NCBI GenBank assembly: GCA_902779675.1
Contig: CACZCK010000004.1
Location: 62,001-126,000 of the forward strand
DNA length: 64,000 bases
Origin: an uncultured Coriobacteriaceae bacterium
Lineage (GTDB): Bacteria; Actinomycetota; Coriobacteriia; Coriobacteriales; Atopobiaceae
Reading direction: 5' to 3'
This document shows positions 34,492 to 43,025 of the stretch, one piece after another. How positions within the stretch are numbered: the first letter of the stretch is position 1; each line of letters starts with the position of its first letter. Below the pieces are notes generated by a model. It saw only the letters and a program-made list of their open reading frames with translations. It did not search any database and had not been told where the DNA came from. The position numbers and the translations under genes were made by a program.

Positions 34492-36257
34492 GGATCATCG
34501 TGGGAGAGGGCAGCTGCGGGCTTGCTGCAGGTGCCGGAGCAGTACATACCGCCCTTGAGGCTCTCTTTGCCCAGAGCAACCCGGACGGGGTGGAGCTGGG
34601 CATCACGGGCTGCATCGGCATGTGCTTCCTCGAGCCCATCGTGGACGTGTACGAGGATGACGGCACGCTGCATCGCCTGGTAAAGGTTCAGGCAAAAGAC
34701 GCTCAGACCATCTATGACGCGGTCACGAGCGGCGACCTCTCGCTGGCCGACAAGCTGCTCATCTCGCCCGAGGACGAGCAGTTCCTTGCCAAGCAGACGC
34801 GCGTGGCGCTGCGCCACTGCGGCGTCATCGACCCGGAGAGCATCGACGACTACCTCGCAAACGGTGGCTACCAGGCCATTGCCAAGGTACTTGCCACGGG
34901 CATGAGCCAGGAGGACGTCATCGAGCAGATCGACATAGCCGGACTGCGCGGCCGCGGCGGCGCTGGCTTCTCCACGGCATTCAAGTGGCGCGCGGCACGC
35001 GACGCCAAGGCAGACGAGACTGGCCAGAAGTATCTCATCTGCAACGCCGACGAGGGTGACCCCGGCGCCTTCATGGACCGCGCCGTCATCGAGGGAGACC
35101 CGCACAGCCTCATCGAGGGCATGCTCATCGGTGCCTACAGCATCGGCGCCAGCGAGGCCATCGTGTACGTGCGCGCAGAGTACCCGCTGGCCATCACCCG
35201 CCTGCGCAAGGCAATCGCCGACGCTACCGAGCGCGGCTACCTGGGCGAGCACATCTGCGGGAGCGACTTCTCATGTACGCTGCGCATCAAGGCAGGCGCA
35301 GGCGCGTTTGTCTGCGGCGAGGAAACGGCGCTCATCGAGTCTCTCGAGGGCAAGCGCGGCATGCCGCGCCTCAAGCCGCCCTTCCCGGCACAGGCCGGCT
35401 ACTGGCTCAAGCCGTCCAACATCAACAACGTCGAGACCTACGCCAACGTGGCGTGGATCATCAAGCATGGCGGCGAGGCCTTTGCTGCCATGGGCACCGA
35501 GAACTCCAAGGGCACCAAGGTGTTCGCGCTTTCCGGCAAGATCGCCCGCGGCGGCCTGGTAGAGGTCCCCATGGGCACCACGCTGCGTGAGGTGATCTTT
35601 GGCATCGGCGGCGGTATCCGCGACGGTAGGGAGTTCAAGGCCGTCCAGCTGGGCGGACCCTCGGGCGGCTGCGTTCCGGCGAGCAAGCTCGACACCGTGA
35701 TCGACTACAACGAACTGGCCGCCACGGGTGCCATCATGGGCTCCGGCGGCATGGTCGTCATGGACGAGAGCACCTGCATGGTAAGCATGGCGCGCTTCTT
35801 CCTCGACTTCACGGCCAAGGAAAGCTGCGGCAAGTGCACCCACTGCCGACTGGGCACCAAGCGTATGCTCGAGATCCTTGACCGCATCGTGACGGGCAAG
35901 GGCGAGGCAGGCGACATCGAGAAGCTCGAGGACCTGTGCTACGCCATCAAGGACGGCGCACTCTGTGGCCTGGGTCAGACAGCGCCCAACCCGGTGCTCA
36001 CCACCATCCGCTACTTCCGCGACGAGCTCGAGGCGCACATCGACGAGCACCGCTGCCCCGCAGGCGAGTGCCGCGAGCTCATCTCCTACTCCATCGACAA
36101 GACCAAGTGCATAGGCTGCACCGCCTGCGCACGGCAATGCCCCGTCGGCGCCATCGCCGGCGAGCGCAAGTCGCCGCACCAGATCGACCCGGCGCTGTGC
36201 ATCAAGTGTGGCAACTGCAAGACCGCCTGCCGCTTTGGCGCGGTCCAGGTCGCGTAG
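34488..36257 (+). CDS. NuoF-like NAD/FMN/[4Fe-4S] subunit
   Basis: A 589-residue flavoprotein. An N-terminal thioredoxin-like [2Fe-2S] domain (about 1-95; GITGCIGMCFLEP) precedes the NuoF core: NADH/FMN site GLRGRGGAGFSTAFKW (about 148), CNADEGDPGAF, GAGAFVCGEETAL, and the [4Fe-4S] motif ESCGKCTHCRLGTKRM (about 455). The C terminus adds a two-cluster ferredoxin domain (CIGCTACARQCPVGAI and CIKCGNCKTACRFGA). This layout matches the B subunit of bifurcating hydrogenases, formate dehydrogenases and the Sporomusa-type transhydrogenase, not respiratory complex I. No hydrogenase gene is adjacent. ATG 34488 overlaps the preceding stop. Confidence 0.9.
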   Translation: MRIIVGEGSCGLAAGAGAVHTALEALFAQSNPDGVELGITGCIGMCFLEPIVDVYEDDGTLHRLVKVQAKDAQTIYDAVTSGDLSLADKLLISPEDEQFLAKQTRVALRHCGVIDPESIDDYLANGGYQAIAKVLATGMSQEDVIEQIDIAGLRGRGGAGFSTAFKWRAARDAKADETGQKYLICNADEGDPGAFMDRAVIEGDPHSLIEGMLIGAYSIGASEAIVYVRAEYPLAITRLRKAIADATERGYLGEHICGSDFSCTLRIKAGAGAFVCGEETALIESLEGKRGMPRLKPPFPAQAGYWLKPSNINNVETYANVAWIIKHGGEAFAAMGTENSKGTKVFALSGKIARGGLVEVPMGTTLREVIFGIGGGIRDGREFKAVQLGGPSGGCVPASKLDTVIDYNELAATGAIMGSGGMVVMDESTCMVSMARFFLDFTAKESCGKCTHCRLGTKRMLEILDRIVTGKGEAGDIEKLEDLCYAIKDGALCGLGQTAPNPVLTTIRYFRDELEAHIDEHRCPAGECRELISYSIDKTKCIGCTACARQCPVGAIAGERKSPHQIDPALCIKCGNCKTACRFGAVQVA

Positions 36258-36273
36258 GAGAGGAGGAAAGAGC

Positions 36274-38328
36274 ATGTCCATCACATACACCATCGACGGC
36301 GTGAAGGTCGTGGCAGAGCCTTCCGACACCATCCTCACGTCGGCCACCAGGGCGGGAGTCGAGATCCCTACCCTCTGCTTTGACAAGCGCACCGCCATCT
36401 ACGGCGCCTGCGGCATCTGCCTGGTCGAGGTCGAGGGCGTGCCCAAGCTGCTGCGCGCCTGTTCGGCCCGCCCGCAGGAAGGCTACGTGGTCCATCTGCA
36501 CACCGAGCGGGTAGACCGCGCGCGCAAGACTGCGCTGGAGCTGCTGCTCTCGGACCACACCGGCGACTGCCGTGGACCCTGCAAGCTCAACTGCCCGGCC
36601 ATGACCGACTGCCAGAAGTACGTCGGCGAGATCCGCGAGGGTCGTTACAAGGATGCAGTCGACACCATCTACGAGGCCTTCCCGCTGCCAGCTTCCATCG
36701 GCCGGGTGTGCCCGCACCCCTGCGAGGACGCCTGCCGCCGCAAGATGGTCGAGGAGCCCATCTCCATCGCCTTCCTCAAGGCCTTTGCCGCCGACAAGGT
36801 CGAGGCCGACGGCACTCCCTACGAGGTGCAGTGCGAGCCCGACACCGGCAAGCGCGTGGCCATCGTGGGCGGCGGCCCTGCTGGCCTCACGGCGGCCTAT
36901 TTCCTGCGCCGCTATGGCCACGCCGTGACCATCTACGACAAGCAGCCCAAGCTGGGCGGCATGCTGCGCTACGGCATCCCCGAGTACCGTCTTCCCAAGG
37001 CCGTGCTCGACCGCGAGATCCAGATCATCCTGGACGCGGGTGTCGAGGTGCGCACCAACACGCAGCTGGGGCGCGACATCAGTTTCGACGAGCTGCGCGT
37101 GAGCCACGACGCCGTGCTACTTGCCCTAGGCGCCTGGAAGTCCATGCCCATGCGCGTACCCGGCGAGGACCTCGAGGGCGTGTATGGTGGCATCGACTTC
37201 TTGGAGAGCCTTGGCCTGGGCGAGCGCCCTGCGCTGGGCGAACGCGTGGCCGTCTGTGGCGGCGGCAACACCGCCATGGACTGCTGCCGCACCGCAGTGC
37301 GCTTGGGCGCCAAGGAGGTCTACGTGGTGTACCGGCGCACGCGCAACGAGATGCCCGCCGCCGACATCGAGATCGAGGAGGCCGAGGAGGAAGGCGTCAC
37401 CTTCAAGTTCCTCACCAACCCCATCGAGTTCTACGGCGAGGACGGCCACGTGACCGGCATGAAGCTGCAGATCATGGAGTTGGGCGAGCCCGATGCCTCC
37501 GGACGTCGCCGTCCCGTGCCCGTCGAAGGTGCGACCGAGGACATCGCCATCGACAACGTGCTCATGGCCATCGGCCAGGGCGCCAACTGCGCTGGCGTCG
37601 ATGCCGACCTGCTCACGCAGCGCGGCACCATCGCCTGCGACGAGCTGACCTTCCGCACCAGCATCGACAACGTGTTTGCCGCTGGCGACGTGACCAACCG
37701 CGGCGCAGGCATTGCCATCCAGGCCATTGCCGAGGCCCAGAAGGCGGCTCTGTGCATCAACAACTACCTTGAGGGCGACGAGGTACGCGCCAAGGTGCCC
37801 TACTTCGTCACGCAGGAGAAGACACCCGCAGACTTCGAGGACGAGCCCAAGCAGAAGCGCGAGAAGATGCCCGGCCTCACCCCCGAGCAGCGCCGTGACA
37901 ACTTTGAGCCCATCTATTTCGGCTTTACCGAGGAGCAGGCGCTGCGCGAGGCATCGCGCTGCCTGGAGTGCGGCTGCCATGACTACTTCGAATGCCGCCT
38001 GATCCGCTACGCTAATGCCTTCGACATCGACCCCGAGCGCTTTGCCGGCGAGATGCACGACCGCGAGGAGAAGCCCGTGGTCTCTGAGGTCATCATCCAC
38101 GACCCCGACAAGTGCGTGCTCTGCGGCCTGTGCTACCGCATCTGCGACCAGGAGGTGGGCAAGACCTTCCTGGGCCTGTACAACCGCGGCTTCTCGACCG
38201 TGGTCAACCCCATGGTGCCCGACGAGGCGCGCACCTTCTGCGCCAGCTGTCTCAAGTGCGTTGAGGCCTGCCCGACCGGCGCCATGAAGAGCATCCCCGC
38301 AGTAGAGCGTATGACGCAGATCATCTAG
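36274..38328 (+). CDS. [2Fe-2S]/GltD-like NAD(P) oxidoreductase/[4Fe-4S] fusion subunit
   Basis: A 684-residue fusion. Residues 1-75 are a NuoG-type [2Fe-2S] ferredoxin (GVEIPTLCF, YGACGICLVEVEG). Residues 95-180 carry Cys pairs (CRGPCKLNCPAMTDC, CPHPCEDACRRK) and lead into a GltD/NfnB-like flavoprotein with FAD motif VAIVGGGPAGLTAAYFL (about 200) and NADP motif VAVCGGGNTAMDCCRTA (about 325). The C terminus has CLECGCHDYFEC and two further cluster motifs (CVLCGLCYRIC, CASCLKCVEACPTG). This fits the third subunit of a NADH/NADPH/ferredoxin transhydrogenase of the Stn type. ATG 36274 has GAGAGGAGG. A strong terminator follows 28 bases past its stop. Confidence 0.88.
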   Translation: MSITYTIDGVKVVAEPSDTILTSATRAGVEIPTLCFDKRTAIYGACGICLVEVEGVPKLLRACSARPQEGYVVHLHTERVDRARKTALELLLSDHTGDCRGPCKLNCPAMTDCQKYVGEIREGRYKDAVDTIYEAFPLPASIGRVCPHPCEDACRRKMVEEPISIAFLKAFAADKVEADGTPYEVQCEPDTGKRVAIVGGGPAGLTAAYFLRRYGHAVTIYDKQPKLGGMLRYGIPEYRLPKAVLDREIQIILDAGVEVRTNTQLGRDISFDELRVSHDAVLLALGAWKSMPMRVPGEDLEGVYGGIDFLESLGLGERPALGERVAVCGGGNTAMDCCRTAVRLGAKEVYVVYRRTRNEMPAADIEIEEAEEEGVTFKFLTNPIEFYGEDGHVTGMKLQIMELGEPDASGRRRPVPVEGATEDIAIDNVLMAIGQGANCAGVDADLLTQRGTIACDELTFRTSIDNVFAAGDVTNRGAGIAIQAIAEAQKAALCINNYLEGDEVRAKVPYFVTQEKTPADFEDEPKQKREKMPGLTPEQRRDNFEPIYFGFTEEQALREASRCLECGCHDYFECRLIRYANAFDIDPERFAGEMHDREEKPVVSEVIIHDPDKCVLCGLCYRICDQEVGKTFLGLYNRGFSTVVNPMVPDEARTFCASCLKCVEACPTGAMKSIPAVERMTQII

Positions 38329-38356
38329 CGTTTTCGCAGCTCAACGTATGTATCTG

Positions 38357-38400
38357 GTGCCCCCGCAGCGATTGGCTTGCTGCGGGGGCACTGTTTTTTT
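38357..38400 (+). terminator. Strong Rho-independent terminator after the flavoprotein operon
   Basis: GTGCCCCCGCAGC (38357-38369) pairs perfectly with GCTGCGGGGGCAC (38379-38391) and is followed by TG and seven T residues. Confidence 0.95.
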
Positions 38401-38472
38401 GAAAACAAGGAAGCCGCCGCTGGCGCATAAGGATGTGCTCCGGGGGTTTGCAAAGCTTGCGCGTTACAGAAC

Positions 38473-39060
38473 CTACTCGAGCGTGATGATGACGTGGTCG
38501 TGGTCGTCGTCAACGTCGACGAGCGTGCCCTTGCCTGCGTTCTGGGCTCCCTGGAAGAGGCCAGCGATGTCGACGCCCTCGATGAGTCGCTCGGGGAAGT
38601 AACTAGCCACGTTGGTAACGAGTCGCGCCGCCGCCAAGGGAATCGTGAGGTTCACCGCATCGCGTCCCGCACGGATGACGCGCAGACGAACGTGCGAGGC
38701 GGGTCCATCGATGTCGGTCGCCCTTTCCAGTTCGGGCTGCGGGGCAGGCTCGGGAGCGGGCTCGGGTTCGAGTCCGGACTCCAACTCAGGCTCTGGCGCA
38801 GGCTCGGATGCGGACGAGGGAGCCGAAGCCGTTCGCACCGCGGCGTCCCCCACCCCAAGCAGCTCGTCGACGGTCACGCCAAAGGTCTCGGCAAGGAGAG
38901 GCAGCAGCAAAATGTCCGGATAGCTCTGGTCGTTCTCCCACTTGCTCACGGCCTGCGCGCTCACGTTTGCGATGTTGGCGAGGCGCTCCTGAGTCATTGC
39001 ATGTTCCAGGCGCATGCGTGCGATCCTGCGTCCGAGTGTCTCGCGGTTCTGATTCGTCAT
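38473..39060 (-). CDS. XRE family regulator with acidic linker
   Basis: A 195-residue regulator. Residues 8-65 are an XRE/HTH_3 domain (RIARMRLEHAMTQERLANIA, VSAQAVSKWENDQSYPDI), residues 75-115 an acidic Pro/Glu repeat linker of PEPE type, and residues 120-195 a small domain (VRLRVIRAGRDAVNLTIPLA ... GTLVDVDDD) like the one seen in predicted anti-sigma or membrane-associated regulators that bind their own promoters; its role is unknown. The ATG 39060 is six bases after GGAG; TTG 39072 overlaps that site. Two palindromes upstream (39155-39170, 39192-39206) are candidate operators. Confidence 0.75.
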   Translation of the reverse strand: MTNQNRETLGRRIARMRLEHAMTQERLANIANVSAQAVSKWENDQSYPDILLLPLLAETFGVTVDELLGVGDAAVRTASAPSSASEPAPEPELESGLEPEPAPEPAPQPELERATDIDGPASHVRLRVIRAGRDAVNLTIPLAAARLVTNVASYFPERLIEGVDIAGLFQGAQNAGKGTLVDVDDDHDHVIITLE

Positions 39061-39154
39061 GAGAGGCTCCAATCATCTCGATGTGGGTGAAGACGTCTTC
39101 TGGCCTTACTATGACCCCTGTGTGCACCGTGCGCCATAACCCAGTCGTTGAGTT

Positions 39155-39170
39155 TTTGGTTGATACCAAA
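39155..39170. promoter_or_regulatory. Palindrome TTTGGT-TGAT-ACCAAA, possible XRE operator
   Basis: A perfect 6-4-6 inverted repeat in the 179-base gap between the divergent XRE regulator and acetyltransferase genes. XRE proteins bind dyads of this size, so autoregulation or control of the acetyltransferase is plausible. Confidence 0.45.
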
Positions 39171-39191
39171 TAGGATAGTCTAGCTGGGGTT

Positions 39192-39206
39192 TCAACCATA
39201 GGTTGA
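39192..39206. promoter_or_regulatory. Palindrome TCAACC-ATA-GGTTGA, second possible operator
   Basis: A perfect 6-3-6 inverted repeat 34 bases ahead of the acetyltransferase start. It shares the GGTTGA half-site with GGTTGAT in the palindrome at 39155-39170, which strengthens the case that one regulator binds both. Confidence 0.45.
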
Positions 39207-39239
39207 GCCGCTCTGAACAAGCGGCGAGAGGAGATTGCC

Positions 39240-39794
39240 ATGCAGCACAAGGGAACACAGAGGCTTCTCACGTCTCGGCTCGAGCTGCGCAGACTCACCC
39301 TCGCCGACGCAGAGCAGATGTATGCCCATTGGGCAGCCGACCGCGAGGTCACGCGCTTTCTCACCTGGCCGCCGCACGCCACGGTCGACGTCACGCGCGG
39401 GGTGCTCGAGGAATGGGTCGCCGGCTATGCGTCTGACGACTTCTATCAGTGGGGAATCGTACTCAACGAGACGTCCGAGCTGGTGGGGACCATCTCAGTC
39501 GTCAGCATCGATGATGACGTCGATGCGGTAGAAATCGGCTACTGCCTGGGACGAGCCTGGTGGAGCAAGGGCATCATGACCGAGGCCTTGAGGCGCGTTA
39601 TTGCGTTCTTCTTCGACGAGGTCGGCGCCAACCGTGTATGCGCCAAGCACGACGTGGACAATCCGGCCTCGGGCGCGGTCATGGCTAAGTGCGGCATGCG
39701 CCGCGAGGGCGTGCGCCGCGCAGGGGCACGCAGCAACCGTGGCATCGTCGACGTGGCGTGTTATGCCCTGCTTGCAGAAGACGCCCGCGCCTGA
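39240..39794 (+). CDS. GNAT family N-acetyltransferase (RimJ/RimL-like)
   Basis: A 184-residue acetyltransferase of the Acetyltransf_3 (RimJ/RimL) group. RLELRRLTLADAEQMYAHWA at the N terminus, VEIGYCLGRAWWSKGIMTEALRRVI (read in part; acetyl-CoA loop near residue 105) and NPASGAVMAKCGMRREGV are characteristic. Substrate may be a ribosomal protein N terminus or a small amine. ATG 39240 has GAGGAG. It is followed 58 bases later by copy B of the stem-enclosed element. Confidence 0.85.
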   Translation: MQHKGTQRLLTSRLELRRLTLADAEQMYAHWAADREVTRFLTWPPHATVDVTRGVLEEWVAGYASDDFYQWGIVLNETSELVGTISVVSIDDDVDAVEIGYCLGRAWWSKGIMTEALRRVIAFFFDEVGANRVCAKHDVDNPASGAVMAKCGMRREGVRRAGARSNRGIVDVACYALLAEDARA

Positions 39795-39852
39795 AGGCAA
39801 TCCACATGAATGGAACCTCCTGAGCCCTGCCAGCGTTATTCCGTGTCGCCAG

Positions 39853-40048
39853 GGCTTTCTTCTCGGCGACGGGCCGCGGGCGGGCGCCAGCCGACCTCTC
39901 GGGCTGCTCGACGCGTCGGCGCGGCGGGAGCGAGGACCTCGCGTCGAGCGAAGCAAGACGCTCCGCAGCTGCCGCGTCGTAAGCACCGAGCGCTTAGCCC
40001 GAGCGTGAGGCTGGCGCCCGCCCGCGGCCCGTCGCCGAGAAGAAAGCC
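39853..40048. repeat. Stem-enclosed 120-nt element, copy B
   Basis: A 196-bp element: a 38-bp arm (39853-39890), a 120-nt core (39891-40010) and a perfectly complementary 38-bp arm (40011-40048). The core aligns without gaps to copy A (27982-28101) with about 17 differences by hand count, while the arms are unrelated. The helix CTCGGGCT (39898-39905) with AGCCCGAG (39996-40003) is kept. In this copy CTCGACGCG (39907-39915) pairs perfectly with CGCGTCGAG (39940-39948), a helix that copy A cannot form in full. It lies between the acetyltransferase gene and the terminator of the aldolase gene. Confidence 0.85.
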
Positions 40049-40056
40049 GCAACGAG

Positions 40057-40088
40057 ATAAAAAAGGGTCCCGGATTTCTCCGGGACCC
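40057..40088 (-). terminator. Rho-independent terminator of the aldolase gene
   Basis: GGGTCCCGGA (40065-40074) pairs with TCCGGGACCC (40079-40088) around TTTC; on the minus strand six T residues follow. Confidence 0.95.
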
Positions 40089-40116
40089 CAGATTCGCACG
40101 TATGTGCGGCTAAAGC

Positions 40117-40989
40117 TTACGCCCAGCCCTTGCCATCGGAGCCGAAGTCCTTGATCAGCTCGGTGGCGCGGTCGACGATGGCGTCGAAGCCCGGCTTCAG
40201 GAGCTTGCGCGGGTCGTAGTTCTTGCCCTTCTTGGCCTCGCCGGACTCGACGAACGCCCACGTGGCCTTGGCCATGGCGACCTGGAGGTCGGTGTTGACG
40301 TTGATCTTGGCGATGCCGTTGTCAATGGCCTCCTGGACCATGGCGGTCGGGATGCCAGTGCCGCCGTGGAGGACGAGCGGCAGGTCGCCAGTCTTTGCCT
40401 TGATCTCGGCCAGACGATCCATGGAGAGGCCGGCCCAGTCATCGGGATACAGGCCGTGGATGTTGCCAATGCCGCAGGCGAGGAAGTCAACGCCGAGGTC
40501 GGCGATGGCCTTGCACTCATCGGGATCAGCGAGCTCGCCGCTGGAGGCGACGCCGTCCTCGACGCCACCGATGCCGCCGACCTCAGCCTCGACGGAGATG
40601 CCCTTGCTGTGGCAGAGCTTCACGATCTCGGCGGTGCGCTCGAGGTTCATCTCGAAGGTGGGCTCATGGGAGCCGTCATACATGATGGAGGTGAAGCCAG
40701 CGTCGATAGCCTTGAAGCAGTCCTCGTAGGAGCCGTGATCGAGGTGCATGGCGACCGGCACGGTGATGCCCATGTAGTCAACGAGATCCTCGACGACGTC
40801 CTTGACGACCTTGAAGCCCTGCTGCCACTTGGCGGCACCAGCGGTGCACTGGATGATGACGGGGGACTGGGTCTGCTCGGCGGCGGTCAGAATCGAGCGG
40901 GTCCACTCGAGGTCGTTGGTGTTGAAAGCGGCGATGCCGTAATGACCCTTGACGGCGGCCTGGAGCATAGCAGTAGCGTTAACGAGCAT
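40117..40989 (-). CDS. fba: Class II fructose-bisphosphate aldolase
   Basis: A 290-residue zinc aldolase that splits fructose 1,6-bisphosphate in glycolysis. The catalytic/metal motif VAMHLDHGSYEDC is near residue 80, EAEVGGIGG near 134 and LVLHGGTGIP near 206, then KINVNTDLQ. The length fits short-form FbaA. Single gene with its own terminator and a start at ATG 40989. A tagatose-bisphosphate aldolase is the nearest alternative, but the Coriobacteriia carry this form as their main aldolase. Confidence 0.93.
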   Translation of the reverse strand: MLVNATAMLQAAVKGHYGIAAFNTNDLEWTRSILTAAEQTQSPVIIQCTAGAAKWQQGFKVVKDVVEDLVDYMGITVPVAMHLDHGSYEDCFKAIDAGFTSIMYDGSHEPTFEMNLERTAEIVKLCHSKGISVEAEVGGIGGVEDGVASSGELADPDECKAIADLGVDFLACGIGNIHGLYPDDWAGLSMDRLAEIKAKTGDLPLVLHGGTGIPTAMVQEAIDNGIAKINVNTDLQVAMAKATWAFVESGEAKKGKNYDPRKLLKPGFDAIVDRATELIKDFGSDGKGWA

Positions 40990-41172
40990 GTGGTACCTCC
41001 AATTGGTCGGACTACCTAACTTGGGACATCATAACCCCCTCATCCCCTTTGCGAGCCTAGCTGTCTGGTCAATATGCACTTTTTTGGGTGAACGTAGGAT
41101 TTGCCGCCCATTCGAGCCCAAAGGGTATAAACCTACAGCGCTTACGTTTGGGTCATAGAGAAAGGGCACGCT

Positions 41173-42063
41173 TTGACTCAGCAGCACACGCAGCGTATGG
41201 CGCCGCAATCCATAACCGAAGAATCGCAGGACAAGAGCATACTCTCGAGCGTCTCGATGCCCACGGTCCTGGCAGCCACCCTCGCGGCGGCGACGTCGTT
41301 TCTCTTCTCGTCTAAGCTCGGTCTCACCGGCTCGCTGATCGGCGCCGCGCTGGCGGCGGGGGTCTCGACCATCGCCTCGCAGGTCTACAAGGCCATGATC
41401 AATTCGTCGGTCGAGAAGATCCAGGGCATCACCACGCAGATGCAGGCCCTTGGCGACGATCAGGACCAGACCTCTCCGATGGAGGAGCTCGATCGGACGC
41501 GCGTGAGGCCGGTACCGGAGGGGCTCTACGAGCCGGAGGACCTCTACGCCGACGAGGAAGACGTATTCGCACCGACAGGCACCCCTTACGCACCTGCACA
41601 AATGCGCCAAGAGGCGGCACGCCACCATGCCGTGAGCATCATGCGCCGCACCTTTGTGGTTGCGGTGGTTGCGGCCCTGGTGGCACTGCTCGCTTACGCC
41701 GTCATGGTCAACCTCGCCACGCAGGGCAAGGGCATTGGTCCCACTTCCTTCGAGGAGATCGCCACCCCCACAGCCAGCGAGACCATCGGCGAGGTGCAGG
41801 AGCAGCCTACCGACCAGCAGGCCGACACCAGCCAGGACCCCGCCACCACCGATGCGCAGCAGGAGCAGGAAAGCGAAGACGCCGGCACCGACGACGCTGG
41901 CACCGTCGACGCCGGCACGCCAAGCGAGGGGCAGGAGCAGGCTGGCACGGCAGAATCGCCTGTCGACCAGCAGCCTTCGGCGGAGCCTCTGCCGGAGGGC
42001 GACGGCGGCACAGCCGCCACGCCCACTGCGCCCGCAACGGACGCCGCGACCACAGAAGGTTGA
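41173..42063 (+). CDS. Membrane protein with Gln/Thr/Ala-rich extracytoplasmic tail
   Basis: A 296-residue protein with hydrophobic segments near residues 30-75 (glycine-zipper-like LIGAALAAGVSTIAS) and 158-178 (VVAVVAALVALLAYAVMV), and a long acidic, Gln/Thr/Ala/Pro-rich C-terminal tail (190-296) that is probably outside the membrane. I do not recognise a family. The start is a TTG at 41173 after AAAGGGC; no ATG/GTG with a better site was found. Monocistronic with a terminator. The low-complexity tail resembles wall-spanning linkers of Gram-positive surface proteins. Confidence 0.65.
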   Translation: MTQQHTQRMAPQSITEESQDKSILSSVSMPTVLAATLAAATSFLFSSKLGLTGSLIGAALAAGVSTIASQVYKAMINSSVEKIQGITTQMQALGDDQDQTSPMEELDRTRVRPVPEGLYEPEDLYADEEDVFAPTGTPYAPAQMRQEAARHHAVSIMRRTFVVAVVAALVALLAYAVMVNLATQGKGIGPTSFEEIATPTASETIGEVQEQPTDQQADTSQDPATTDAQQEQESEDAGTDDAGTVDAGTPSEGQEQAGTAESPVDQQPSAEPLPEGDGGTAATPTAPATDAATTEG

Positions 42064-42069
42064 CACACA

Positions 42070-42102
42070 ACGAGCCCCTGGCACCACGCCAGGGGCTCGT
42101 TT
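42070..42102. terminator. Terminator between convergent genes
   Basis: ACGAGCCCCTGGC (42070-42082) pairs perfectly with GCCAGGGGCTCGT (42088-42100), followed by TTT on the plus strand. It ends the membrane protein transcript and may also serve dapH from the other side. Confidence 0.8.
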
Positions 42103-42145
42103 CCCGTACCTGTCTTGGCTGCCTTGAGTGGCAGCCGTCAATTGG

Positions 42146-42844
42146 CTAGAGCGTGCGCAGCGCATCCACCAGCGCCGTCTTGCCTGCGGTCTTCTCGTCG
42201 ACCATCTTGATGACCTTGGCTGGGCAGCCCGCCACAACGGCACCCGCCGGCACGTCCTCGACCACCACGGCTCCTGCGGCCACTACCGCACCTTCGCCCA
42301 CACGCACGCCCTCGATGACCACTGCGTTGGCGCCCAGCATCACGTTGTCCTCAATGATGACGGGTGTCGCGCTCGCAGGCTCGACCACACCCGCCAGCAC
42401 GGTCCCGGCACCCACATGGCAGTGCGCGCCTACGATGGCGCGACCACCCAGTACGGCACCCATGTCGATCATGGTGCCCTCGCCCACCACGGCGCCGATG
42501 TTGATGATGGCGCCCATCATGATCACGGCGTTGTCGCCGATCTCCACCTTCTCGCGGATGATGGCGCCCGGCTCGATGCGCGCGTTGACGCCCTTGATGT
42601 CGAGCATGGGCACGCCGGAGTTACGACGGTCGCACTCGAGCACCACATCCTCGATGGCATCGGCATTGGCCTCGAGAATGGCAGAGAGCTCCGGCCAGTC
42701 GGCAAAGACAATCTTGTCGCCCGCACCGAACACCTTGGCCGAGCCGTAGTCGATGCTTGCCCCAGCCGCCTCCTTCACATACGCCTTGACCGGCGTTTTC
42801 TTGGGAGCGGTCGCGATGTAGTTGATGATCTCCTGCGCGTCCAT
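42146..42844 (-). CDS. dapH: Tetrahydrodipicolinate N-acetyltransferase
   Basis: A 232-residue left-handed beta-helix acyltransferase that acetylates tetrahydrodipicolinate in the acetyl branch of lysine/diaminopimelate synthesis. Family marks are [20 protein letters not shown] (about residue 88), [19 protein letters not shown], and [17 protein letters not shown]. The N-terminal helical domain length and the absence of the DapD C-terminal signature place it with DapH, not succinyl-type DapD. The start is ATG 42844 after GGAGGATG. It is the last dap gene, 181 bases behind dapB. Confidence 0.93.
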   Translation of the reverse strand: MDAQEIINYIATAPKKTPVKAYVKEAAGASIDYGSAKVFGAGDKIVFADWPELSAILEANADAIEDVVLECDRRNSGVPMLDIKGVNARIEPGAIIREKVEIGDNAVIMMGAIINIGAVVGEGTMIDMGAVLGGRAIVGAHCHVGAGTVLAGVVEPASATPVIIEDNVMLGANAVVIEGVRVGEGAVVAAGAVVVEDVPAGAVVAGCPAKVIKMVDEKTAGKTALVDALRTL

Positions 42845-43025
42845 GACATCCTCCGTACTTGACCACCTGTCGCACTCGACGGTGATTGATTTTTACGACA
42901 CCTCATCTACCTGCATGTTTCTTGCGAGGCCTCTCGAGTATCCCCTTCGAGTGCGCACACCTCCAAGTACAAGCCCCGCATTCGGAGCCGTTGGGCGCCT
43001 CGAGTCACCTCGCAAGCCGACCCTC

